DNA from: Oscillospiraceae bacterium | GTDB lineage: Bacteria; Bacillota; Clostridia; Oscillospirales; Oscillospiraceae | Assembly (NCBI GenBank): GCA_031264545.1 | Contig: JAISDV010000146.1 | Location: 1 to 5,858 of the forward strand | Reading direction: 5' to 3' | DNA: 5,858 bases | Shown here: positions 1 to 5,606 of the stretch, one piece after another | Numbering within the stretch: the stretch's first letter is position 1 | Layout: each line of letters begins with the position of its first letter | Translations under genes and position numbers: made by a program | Notes under the pieces: model-generated | The model's database searches: none | Told to the model about the DNA's origin: nothing | Seen by the model: the letters and a program-made list of their open reading frames with translations, nothing else

Positions 1-2
1 AG

Positions 3-35
3 AGAATGGCGGAAGCGGTCAATGAGAATGTATGA
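3..35 (+). CDS. Possible C-terminal tail of an upstream gene (partial)
   Basis: The frame ending at TGA 33-35 reads RMAEAVNENV and stays open to the left edge. It would overlap the start of the pyrimidine-nucleoside phosphorylase by 14 bases. A second reading ends at TGA 23-25 (ENGGSGQ), giving a classic ATGA stop/start overlap with the ATG at 22. Either would indicate translational coupling with an upstream operon member. In Firmicutes this neighbour is often phosphopentomutase or purine-nucleoside phosphorylase, but the visible fragment is too short to identify. Which frame is real, or whether either is, cannot be decided here. Confidence 0.25.
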   Translation, partial: RMAEAVNENV

Positions 36-1344
36 TATCATCGACGATAAAAAGAACGGCAGGGCGCTTTCCGCAGAGCAGCTCGCATACTTCGTCAAAG
101 GCGTGACGGACGGTACAATCCCCGATTATCAGAGCTCCGCGCTGTTGATGGCGATGTTCCTGCGCGGACTGGATGCGTACGAAACTTTTCTTCTCACCGA
201 CTGTATGGCGCAGTCCGGGGATATGTTGGATCTGTCGGCGATTCCCGGAATAAAAGTGGACAAGCACAGCACCGGCGGTGTCGGGGACAAGACGACGCTG
301 ATCGTTGCGCCGCTCGTCGCTGCCTGCGGGGTCCCGGTCGCGAAAATGAGCGGACGCGGCCTCGGCTTTACCGGCGGCACGATAGACAAGCTGGAGGCTA
401 TTCCGGGATTTACGACGTCTCTTTCACGGGAAGATTTTTTTCAGACTGTGAAAAAAACGGGCTGCGCGATTATCAGCCAGACCGCCGGCATCGCGCAGGC
501 AGATAAAAAGCTCTATGCCCTGCGCGACGTTACGGCAACTGTGGACAGCATTCCGCTGATCGCCTCCTCCGTGATGAGCAAAAAGCTTGCGTCGGGAGCG
601 GACGCGGTCCTTCTGGACGTCAAGCTCGGCAGCGGCGCCTTCATGAAAAGCCTTGAGGATGCCATAGCGCTTGCTTCGCTGATGGTGCGTCTCGGCGAAA
701 GGGCCGGAAAAAAAACGGCGGCGCTGATCACGAATATGGACATTCCGCTCGGGATGGCCATCGGCAACGCGCTTGAAGTTTCGGAGGTCATCGATATTCT
801 GCAGGGCGGCGGGCCGTCCGACCTGCGGGAGGTCTGTACAGCGCTTGCCGCGAATATGCTGGAACTTGCCGGAAAAGGAAGCTATAAAGGCTGTCACGCG
901 CAGGCCTCACAGGCGCTTGCGGACGGTTCCGCACTGAAAAAATTTGCGGAGATGGTCGCCGCGCAGCACGGCGACGCCGGGATCATTAAAAACCGCGGGC
1001 TTCTCGGAACGGCGCCCTGCCATCTGGATGTGTACGCGCAAAAATGCGGCTTCATAAGCGGCATGGACACCGAAAAGATCGGCGCTGTCTCCGTTTTGCT
1101 CGGCGCCGGACGAAAAACCAAGGAGGACCAAATCGACCGTACCGCCGGCGTCCTCCTGCACAAAAAGCGCGGAGATCAGCTTCTGACGGGCGACAGGCTC
1201 GCCACACTATATTCCTCTGGCACGGCGTCGCTGACCGCGGCCGCGGCGCAGCTGACGGCTGCCTGCCGGATAGAAAAAACGGAACCCCGGCCCGAAAAAA
1301 TGATCCTGGCCAAGATTACCGCAGAGAAAACGGAAATATACTGA
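22..1344 (+). CDS. pdp: Pyrimidine-nucleoside phosphorylase (thymidine/uridine phosphorylase)
   Basis: This cytosolic salvage enzyme performs the reversible phosphorolysis of pyrimidine (deoxy)nucleosides to the free base and (deoxy)ribose-1-phosphate. It has 440 residues, the normal family length. The family signature S-G-R-G-L-x2-T-G-G-T-x-D-x-L-E lies at 110-125, and the phosphate-binding KHSTGGVGDK at 81-90. R168, S183 and K187 have the same spacing as the base-binding R171/S186/K190 of E. coli DeoA. L243, A246 and E255 coincide with cation-site positions I recall for the Geobacillus enzyme. K108 occupies the place where, from memory, DeoA has Met and broad-specificity Gram-positive enzymes have Lys, which favours a Pdp-type enzyme accepting uridine as well as thymidine. 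The C-terminal domain (about 345-420) includes GAGRKTKEDQ. The start MRMYDII matches family N-termini, although the frame stays open to the window edge; a weak GGAAG lies upstream. It probably closes a nucleoside-salvage operon. The choice between Pdp and DeoA is less certain than the family. Confidence 0.96.
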   Translation: MRMYDIIDDKKNGRALSAEQLAYFVKGVTDGTIPDYQSSALLMAMFLRGLDAYETFLLTDCMAQSGDMLDLSAIPGIKVDKHSTGGVGDKTTLIVAPLVAACGVPVAKMSGRGLGFTGGTIDKLEAIPGFTTSLSREDFFQTVKKTGCAIISQTAGIAQADKKLYALRDVTATVDSIPLIASSVMSKKLASGADAVLLDVKLGSGAFMKSLEDAIALASLMVRLGERAGKKTAALITNMDIPLGMAIGNALEVSEVIDILQGGGPSDLREVCTALAANMLELAGKGSYKGCHAQASQALADGSALKKFAEMVAAQHGDAGIIKNRGLLGTAPCHLDVYAQKCGFISGMDTEKIGAVSVLLGAGRKTKEDQIDRTAGVLLHKKRGDQLLTGDRLATLYSSGTASLTAAAAQLTAACRIEKTEPRPEKMILAKITAEKTEIY

Positions 1345-1374
1345 AACCGCCGATCCAAACGCTGAAGCCCCATT

Positions 1375-1433
1375 GCGCATAACGCAAGGACCGCGGCAAT
1401 TCTTCATCTTGCCGCAGTCCTTGCGTTATGCGC
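1375..1433. terminator. Long intergenic hairpin between convergent genes, probable bidirectional terminator
   Basis: The arms 1375-1399 and 1409-1433 pair over 25 bp with a single mismatch (C1392 against A1416) and a 9-nt loop (TTCTTCATC). The hairpin sits 30 bases after the phosphorylase stop and 24 bases from the stop of the convergent aldo/keto reductase, exactly where a shared terminator is expected. Neither side is followed by a T-tract: GCGCACCGCC follows on the plus strand and AATGGGGCTT on the minus strand. It is therefore not a standard Rho-independent terminator. It could act as a processing or exonuclease-blocking structure, a Rho-assisted terminator, or be one copy of a dispersed palindromic repeat. 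Confidence 0.6.
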
Positions 1434-1457
1434 GCACCGCCACCGAACAGCGTGAGA

Positions 1458-2627
1458 TTATCCGGTCAATCTTGTGATCAGCTTGATTGCAGGCCCAAAC
1501 CAAAACGGCTCCATGCGCTTTGTCACGCGGCCGACCGATTCAGCGATTTTAATATGCTGCGGACATTTTTTCTCACAGGCTCCGCATTTGACACACTTCT
1601 TTCCACCGTAATACTTTTCCGGATGATTCGCGCCCGTGCTGGTAAGATACTGCTGAAACCCCGAGAAAAAACCTATGGCATACGATGTGTTATACGCGGC
1701 GAAGCATCCCGGAATATTGACGCCTTGCGGACACGGCATGCAGTAGTTACAGCCGGTGCAGGGAATTTTATATGCCTCGCGGAAAGCGGCGACAACAGGT
1801 GAAAAAACGGCGGATTCTTCTGCCGACAGCATATTCGGCTTCGCGGTCTCAGCCGTTTTTAAATTGTCTTTCAGCTGTTCCAGGCTGTTCATCCCTGACA
1901 AAACGACCGTCGGCTCGGGTTGATTCCACAACCACCGAAGGCCCCAGGCCGCCGCCGACAGGCTGTTATCGGTTGCTTTGAACAGCTTTGCCGCTTTTGC
2001 CGGCAATCCGTTTGCCAATTTTCCTCCGAGAAGCGGCTCCATAATGATAAGCGGTAAATTTTTTTCATACGCCTTTTGAAGTCCCGTTCGTCCGGCCTGG
2101 TAGTTTTCATCCATGTAGTTGTACTGGATCTGACAAAAATCCCAGCCGTAAGCGTCGATAAGCGACAAAAATCCGTTCAGCGCGCCATGAAACGAAAAAC
2201 CGATTTGCCGTATCTGCCGCTTCGCTTTCTTCTCAGATAGCCATTTTTCGATCCCTATTTCGCAGAGCGCCTTCCAGAAGGATAAATCGGATATATTGTG
2301 TATCAGGTAGTAATCGATATAGTCCGTTTGCAGACGCTTAAGCTGTGTTTGAAACAGCCTTTCAAAATCGTCATAGCACTTGCATTGCTGAAAGGGCAGC
2401 TTGGTTGCAAGATAGATTTTTTCGCGCACGCTGTTTTTACGCAGAATCCCGCCAAGGATTGTCTCGCTGTTCCCATAGATATAGGCGGTATCGAAATAGT
2501 TTACGCCGCTGTCTATGGCCGAGAGAATCAGTTCCGCCGTTTTTTCCGCGTCCCGCGGAAACCGCATACAGCCAAATCCCAGAACCGACAATTTATTCCC
2601 CGATTTAGAGTCAAGTCTATATTGCAT
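1458..2627 (-). CDS. Aldo/keto reductase with C-terminal iron-sulfur (ferredoxin-type) domain
   Basis: This is a predicted cytosolic NAD(P)H-dependent oxidoreductase of 389 residues; the substrate is unknown. The TIM-barrel reductase domain spans roughly 1-280. The catalytic tetrad is visible: D46 in FDTA, Y51 in YIYG, K76 in ATK and H110 in LIH. GFGCMRFP near the N-terminus and GFSFHG at 143-148 are also typical. The C-terminal part has two Cys motifs. The first is C290-x2-C293-x2-C296-x2-C299-P, followed by GVNIP. The second is C345-x2-C348-x2-C351-x3-C355-P, a classical 4Fe-4S ferredoxin motif. Members of this AKR subgroup are known to carry Fe-S clusters, so electrons may come from or go to ferredoxin or flavodoxin. 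An ATG 20 codons further upstream (2687) is in frame, but the ATG at 2627 is preferred. It has AGGAGG six bases ahead and restores the usual family start MQYRLDSKSG. The gene overlaps the arsR-type gene upstream by 11 bases, which implies co-transcription and coupling. The C-terminus RLTG ends at TAA/TGA-type stop 1458-1460. Confidence 0.93.
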   Translation of the reverse strand: MQYRLDSKSGNKLSVLGFGCMRFPRDAEKTAELILSAIDSGVNYFDTAYIYGNSETILGGILRKNSVREKIYLATKLPFQQCKCYDDFERLFQTQLKRLQTDYIDYYLIHNISDLSFWKALCEIGIEKWLSEKKAKRQIRQIGFSFHGALNGFLSLIDAYGWDFCQIQYNYMDENYQAGRTGLQKAYEKNLPLIIMEPLLGGKLANGLPAKAAKLFKATDNSLSAAAWGLRWLWNQPEPTVVLSGMNSLEQLKDNLKTAETAKPNMLSAEESAVFSPVVAAFREAYKIPCTGCNYCMPCPQGVNIPGCFAAYNTSYAIGFFSGFQQYLTSTGANHPEKYYGGKKCVKCGACEKKCPQHIKIAESVGRVTKRMEPFWFGPAIKLITRLTG

Positions 2628-2973
2628 GGTCAGCCTCCTGACAGTCCGCGGCGTCCCGGAACCGCGTGATGCGATTGACAAGGTCACATAAGTTCATAAA
2701 ACCGTCGCCTATAACGAGGTAATAAAAATTCTTTGTTCCCTGCCGATCAAGTCCGATAAGCCCGCAATCCAAAAGGATTTTTACGTGATGTGAAACAGCC
2801 GGACGCGACAAATGCGTTTTGGCCGTGATCTCGCCGACCCTCAGCCCCTCGCATCCCGCTTCCATGAGTGCCGCAATAATAGATTGCCGCGTCTCATCTC
2901 CAATAGCAATCAAAAGCTTTTGGCATTTTATAAAGCCTGTCTTTATTGCCTCGGCTTCTGCCTGCAGATCCAT
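2617..2973 (-). CDS. ArsR/SmtB-family winged-helix transcriptional repressor
   Basis: This is a 118-residue cytoplasmic DNA-binding repressor of normal ArsR-family length. Residues 19-40 (KLLIAIGDETRQSIIAAL...) form the characteristic first helices. The helix-turn-helix covers about 44-73, with the recognition helix SRPAVSHHVKILLDCGLI, and the beta-wing is DRQGTKNFYYL at 76-86. The usual metal motif ELCVCDL of arsenic sensors is absent: that place reads EGLRVGEI. The scattered cysteines are C17, C41, C70, C96 and C111. The inducer is therefore unknown; it may be a metal, a redox or thiol-reactive signal, or a metabolite. The ATG at 2973 is the only sensible start, because an in-frame TGA lies at 2986-2988 with no alternative start codon between. 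A modest GAGG lies 10 bases upstream. It is the first gene of an operon with the iron-sulfur aldo/keto reductase and very probably controls that operon through the palindrome at its promoter. Confidence 0.93.
   Translation of the reverse strand: MDLQAEAEAIKTGFIKCQKLLIAIGDETRQSIIAALMEAGCEGLRVGEITAKTHLSRPAVSHHVKILLDCGLIGLDRQGTKNFYYLVIGDGFMNLCDLVNRITRFRDAADCQEADHAI
2634..2639 (-). promoter_or_regulatory. Shine-Dalgarno AGGAGG that fixes the aldo/keto reductase start
   Basis: On the minus strand AGGAGG is followed by CTGACC and then ATG at 2627, a 6-base spacing. It lies inside the last codons of the arsR-type gene. This site is the main reason to start the reductase at 2627 and not at the longer in-frame ATG at 2687. 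Confidence 0.85.
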
Positions 2974-2994
2974 CCGGTCATCGCCTCAACTTGC

Positions 2995-3020
2995 TAACGG
3001 TTTAAATATACGAACCGTTA
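2995..3020. promoter_or_regulatory. Candidate ArsR operator (perfect inverted repeat)
   Basis: The half-sites TAACGGTT (2995-3002) and AACCGTTA (3013-3020) are perfect inverted copies separated by 10 AT-rich bases. The repeat begins two bases after the -10 hexamer of the arsR-type promoter and covers the expected transcription start. A dimeric repressor bound there would block transcription. Assignment to this ArsR protein is inferred from position. Confidence 0.75.
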
Positions 3021-3022
3021 TG

Positions 3023-3051
3023 ATTATAACGCGTCTTTTGTCTGTTTTCAA
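3023..3051 (-). promoter_or_regulatory. Sigma-A promoter of the arsR-aldo/keto reductase operon
   Basis: Read on the minus strand, the -35 is TTGAAA (3046-3051), the spacer is 17 bases (3029-3045) and the -10 is a perfect TATAAT (3023-3028). The start would fall near 3016, giving a leader of about 40 bases before the ATG at 2973. Such a near-consensus promoter needs a repressor to be kept off, in line with the overlapping palindrome. Confidence 0.85.
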
Positions 3052-3122
3052 CATCGAGAAAGAAAATCGAGACGATAGATTTTTGCATCGGAGGCTGAAG
3101 CGCCGCAATTTGTCTCAGCGTA

Positions 3123-3151
3123 TTGAATAATCCGGCGGCTTGCATTATACT
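3123..3151 (+). promoter_or_regulatory. Candidate promoter for the ADP-ribosylglycohydrolase-like gene
   Basis: TTGAAT (3123-3128), a 17-base spacer and TATACT (3146-3151) fit a sigma-A promoter with moderate matches. Transcription would start near 3158, leaving a leader of about 170 nt. The inverted pair GTATTG (3120-3125) and CAATAC (3154-3159) brackets the promoter and might be regulatory or chance. Confidence 0.45.
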
Positions 3152-3313
3152 GGCAATACACAGTCTGCGCGCCGCGCTCCGTTTAAAAGCCGGGACGTCG
3201 GGGCAAGCTGACAAGCTGAGAACCTGTATGCATAAGCGAAGGATTCCCGTTCTTTAAGAGTCTCCGCTTGAATCGTCATACCGATCGCTTTTTTACGGAT
3301 TGAAAACCAAAAC

Positions 3314-3320
3314 GGGAGGG
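3314..3320 (+). promoter_or_regulatory. Shine-Dalgarno GGGAGGG supporting the GTG start at 3328
   Basis: GGGAGGG lies seven bases before GTG 3328. An in-frame TGA immediately precedes that GTG (3325-3327), so translation cannot start further upstream. Confidence 0.8.
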
Positions 3321-3327
3321 ATTCTGA

Positions 3328-5481
3328 GTGCTTGGCGCTATCGTCGGCGGCGTCGTGGGGTCGCGCTTTGGACCGGATGCGGGCAGAAGCAGGGATTTTG
3401 CGCTTTTCTCCGGAGACTGCAGGGTCACCGGAGAGGGCGTTACGGCTCTTGCCGCGGCGAGAGCCGTTATGGAGACCGACCGCCTGATGCAGCTTTCCGT
3501 TTCCGGCGGCTATGACGGCAGATACTATGCCCTGCTCGAGCGTATGGCCGCCAGGCATGTGCGTAAGCTTGGCAGGGTGTTTCCGGACGCCGGCAGCACA
3601 GACTTGCCGGCCGGTAACGCGTCCGCGCCTTGCGGGGGCTTTGGCGGTTGCGCGGCCGTCCGGGTCAGTCCGGCCGGCTTCGCGGCAAGGACTGAGGATG
3701 AGGCTTTTCGGATCACCGAAGCGCTCGCCGGGGCGGCCTTCGGGTCCGAAACGGATATCCGGAACGCAAAAGCGCTCGCGCTCGCGGTTTTTATGGCGCG
3801 GCGGGGCTGCACCAAAAGCGAGATCTGCGAGCGGATAGGCCGGGATTATTATCCGCGCGGCTTCCGGGACGAGAGCACGGCCGTTCCCCGGGCAATGGAC
3901 GCCTTTTTCGAGGCCGCCTCATTTGAGAGCGCGGTCAGGGCCGCGATCGCGCTCGGCGGGGACAGCGGGTCGCTCGCCGCGATCGCGGGAGCCGTGGCCG
4001 AGGCATATTACGGCGTACCGGAAGGGATAAAAACGGCGCTGTTTGCCCTGATCGACCCCCGACTCGTCAAAATATGCCGGAAATGGGCGGCCTTCACCGG
4101 CGAGGACGGCGCGGGCGAATTCCGTGTGCTGACGAAGTATCTTCACCGTCTGCCTGAAACGCCTTGCCGGCGCGAAATGCTGGCCGCGTTTATGCGCGAT
4201 TTCTATGACTTTTCCGAGAGCCATGCGGAATACGTCTTGCCCCAATACAGCGACACGCTCGTAAAAGCCGGGATAAAGCCCTTTGCGGAGGATATGCGCG
4301 CGGCCGACGCTTCCGCGCTGGGCGCGGAGGCGCTTCTCGCGCTCATTATGGCGGCCATCCGCTCGGACCACTTCGCCGAGGGCGCGCTTTTGGCGTGCGT
4401 CGAAAGCGGCGCCGTTGGAAAATGGCTCGAACGGCTGCGCGGGCTGGACGAGGCCGGAGCCGTGCGAAAGCTTGAAGAGCTCTATCTCGAAATCAGCGCC
4501 GCCCGAGACAGGCGCGTTTTCCGCGTGATTTTCGACAGCGGAGCGGCCGTGCTTTGCGCCGCGCCGAAGGAAGGTCTGCCGCTGGTCAAGGAGCTGTCGG
4601 CGGAGGAAACCGCTGCGCTCAAACACGCCTTCGCGGCCCTCGGCACAGAAGGCTGGCGGTATCAATACGCAGATCCCGGCCTTTCAGACGGGATCTGCTG
4701 GCGGCTTATGGCAAAATACAGTGGACAGCGCCCTCTGGTCTGGCAGGGAAACGGCGTTTACCCGCCCGGCTGGGAAAAGCTGCCGGCCATCTTCGGCATA
4801 ACAGGGCCGGACGGCGGAAAACTTTTCAAAACAAAGCTCCGTCGGTTCATTATCGCGCTCCGAAGCGACGAGACGCCCGCACATTATTCCGAATGCCTTC
4901 TGATCGACCGTGGGAAAGGCCTGCTCATACTCAAGGAGCGCTACGGCCAGGGGCGCGCCGCCACGCATGTTTTCGAGCTGCTCGAGGCGGCGGACGCGCT
5001 GCTGCTCACAGCTCAAGGCTGCCTCGAGGAACCGGGCTGGACCGGTCCGGAGCACTTTTCGGCGGAACCGGGCGCCCGCTTCTATGAGCTTGCCGCGGAA
5101 TATTACGACGGTCCGACGCTTGTGCGGAGCGGGATCTACGACAGGCGGGCAATCCCTGAAAAGGGCTGGAAACGGCTGCTTTCGGCCATCGAACAGCTTA
5201 TCGGCTTCTGCGCGCCGTGCAGGCTGCTGGATATGGAAAGCTTCATGAACGTCCGGAAAAACGGCGAGCTGATCTACTGCAGCGTCTCCTTTGACGATTC
5301 CGGCCGGACCTTCTTTTATATCGCCGAGGACGCGCGCATATCCGAGGGCGATTTTGTGCGCGTGCCCTTCGGCGCGGCAAACGAGGAACGCGTCGGCCTG
5401 GTCGAGGAGATCGGTTATTACGCGGAGGACGCGGCGCCCTTCCCGGCCGGCCGGACGAAGCGCATTATCGGAAAGGCCTGA
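3328..5481 (+). CDS. Multidomain protein with degenerate ADP-ribosylglycohydrolase (DraG/ARH-like) N-terminal domain
   Basis: The product has 717 residues, no signal peptide and no membrane segment, so it is probably cytosolic. Residues 1-255 follow the ADP-ribosylglycohydrolase fold: VLGAIVGGVVGSRF (start), DFALFSGDCRVTGEG (23-37), AAVRVSPAGFAAR (109-121), VPRAMDAFFEA (186-196) and ALGGDSGSLAAIAGAVAEAYYG (208-229). Active members remove ADP-ribose from proteins using two metal ions. Here the metal-binding TDD[ST] is TGEG (34-37), the usual GD near the start is GG (7-8), and the GGDSDT motif is GGDSGS, keeping D212 but losing the second Asp. The domain is therefore probably inactive or altered. 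Residues about 263-375 resemble what I recall as DUF6508 (ADASALGAEALLALIMAAIR... then GKWLERLRGLDE). Residues about 395-490 form a small domain with the pattern W-x-Y, LSDGICWRL and GNGVYPPGW. After an unrecognised part, residues 648-715 (FFYIAEDARISEGDFVRVPFG...) resemble a PriA N-terminal-like beta domain. The start is GTG, fixed by an upstream in-frame TGA and a strong ribosome binding site. The gene is monocistronic as far as visible, and its function is unknown. Confidence 0.85.
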   Translation: MLGAIVGGVVGSRFGPDAGRSRDFALFSGDCRVTGEGVTALAAARAVMETDRLMQLSVSGGYDGRYYALLERMAARHVRKLGRVFPDAGSTDLPAGNASAPCGGFGGCAAVRVSPAGFAARTEDEAFRITEALAGAAFGSETDIRNAKALALAVFMARRGCTKSEICERIGRDYYPRGFRDESTAVPRAMDAFFEAASFESAVRAAIALGGDSGSLAAIAGAVAEAYYGVPEGIKTALFALIDPRLVKICRKWAAFTGEDGAGEFRVLTKYLHRLPETPCRREMLAAFMRDFYDFSESHAEYVLPQYSDTLVKAGIKPFAEDMRAADASALGAEALLALIMAAIRSDHFAEGALLACVESGAVGKWLERLRGLDEAGAVRKLEELYLEISAARDRRVFRVIFDSGAAVLCAAPKEGLPLVKELSAEETAALKHAFAALGTEGWRYQYADPGLSDGICWRLMAKYSGQRPLVWQGNGVYPPGWEKLPAIFGITGPDGGKLFKTKLRRFIIALRSDETPAHYSECLLIDRGKGLLILKERYGQGRAATHVFELLEAADALLLTAQGCLEEPGWTGPEHFSAEPGARFYELAAEYYDGPTLVRSGIYDRRAIPEKGWKRLLSAIEQLIGFCAPCRLLDMESFMNVRKNGELIYCSVSFDDSGRTFFYIAEDARISEGDFVRVPFGAANEERVGLVEEIGYYAEDAAPFPAGRTKRIIGKA

Positions 5482-5515
5482 AGGACCGCGCAGAGCCGCG
5501 CCCGGCGGAATCAAA

Positions 5516-5556
5516 ACCACAGTTCTGCGGTATTGCTGCGAGCAGGCGGCTGTGGT
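5516..5556 (-). terminator. Possible Rho-independent terminator of the transporter gene
   Basis: ACCACAG (5516-5522) and CTGTGGT (5550-5556) pair over seven bases, with an inner CTGC/GCAG pairing. Read on the minus strand, the stem runs straight into TTTTGATT. It lies about 50 bases after the transporter stop. On the plus strand it could also help stop transcription of the 717-residue gene, but no T-run follows there. Confidence 0.45.
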
Positions 5557-5606
5557 ACTTGCGGGCCTCGGCTTCTGTGCTTTCAACGCGCTGTGTATAC
5601 AGGTTC

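Larger units (their letters stand above)
3052..3327. other. Intergenic region and leader of the 717-residue gene
   Basis: No convincing gene is present in this stretch, which lies between the divergent arsR promoter and the GTG at 3328. It holds a plus-strand promoter candidate (3123-3151), a direct repeat ATCGAGA (3053-3059 and 3066-3072) and a tandem pair CAAGCTGA (3204-3219). It also holds a run of six T at 3289-3294, preceded only by weak stems such as AAGCGA (3235-3240) with TCGCTT (3285-3290). A nine-codon ORF (3228-3257, MHKRRIPVL) has no good ribosome binding site. I recognise no known riboswitch or T-box. Confidence 0.5.

Noticed and set aside
424..897. 157-codon minus-strand frame inside the phosphorylase gene
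   Set aside because: It lies opposite catalytic motifs of a well-conserved enzyme and has no independent support.
2628..2687. Twenty-residue N-terminal extension of the aldo/keto reductase from the ATG at 2687
   Set aside because: The extension does not resemble the family and overlaps the arsR-type gene in another frame. AGGAGG points to the ATG at 2627.
3204..3219. Tandem pair CAAGCTGA
   Set aside because: Only two copies of eight bases, and not placed at a promoter or start; likely chance.
3228..3257. Nine-codon leader peptide MHKRRIPVL before the 717-residue gene
   Set aside because: No good ribosome binding site, no run of regulatory codons, and no clear attenuator after it.
3919..4665. 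248-codon open frame on the minus strand
   Set aside because: Same mirror effect; composition is rich in Arg, Gly and Ala with no family motifs, and it overlaps conserved GGDSGS and DUF6508-like coding sequence.
5481..5490. AAGGACCGCG, also found at 1386-1395 in the long hairpin
   Set aside because: A shared 10-mer in GC-rich DNA without the rest of the hairpin is weak evidence for a second repeat copy.
4684..5586. 300-codon open frame on the minus strand opposite the 717-residue gene
   Set aside because: It is antisense to a gene with clear family motifs. GC-rich codon bias leaves such mirror frames open. No recognisable domain or ribosome binding site.
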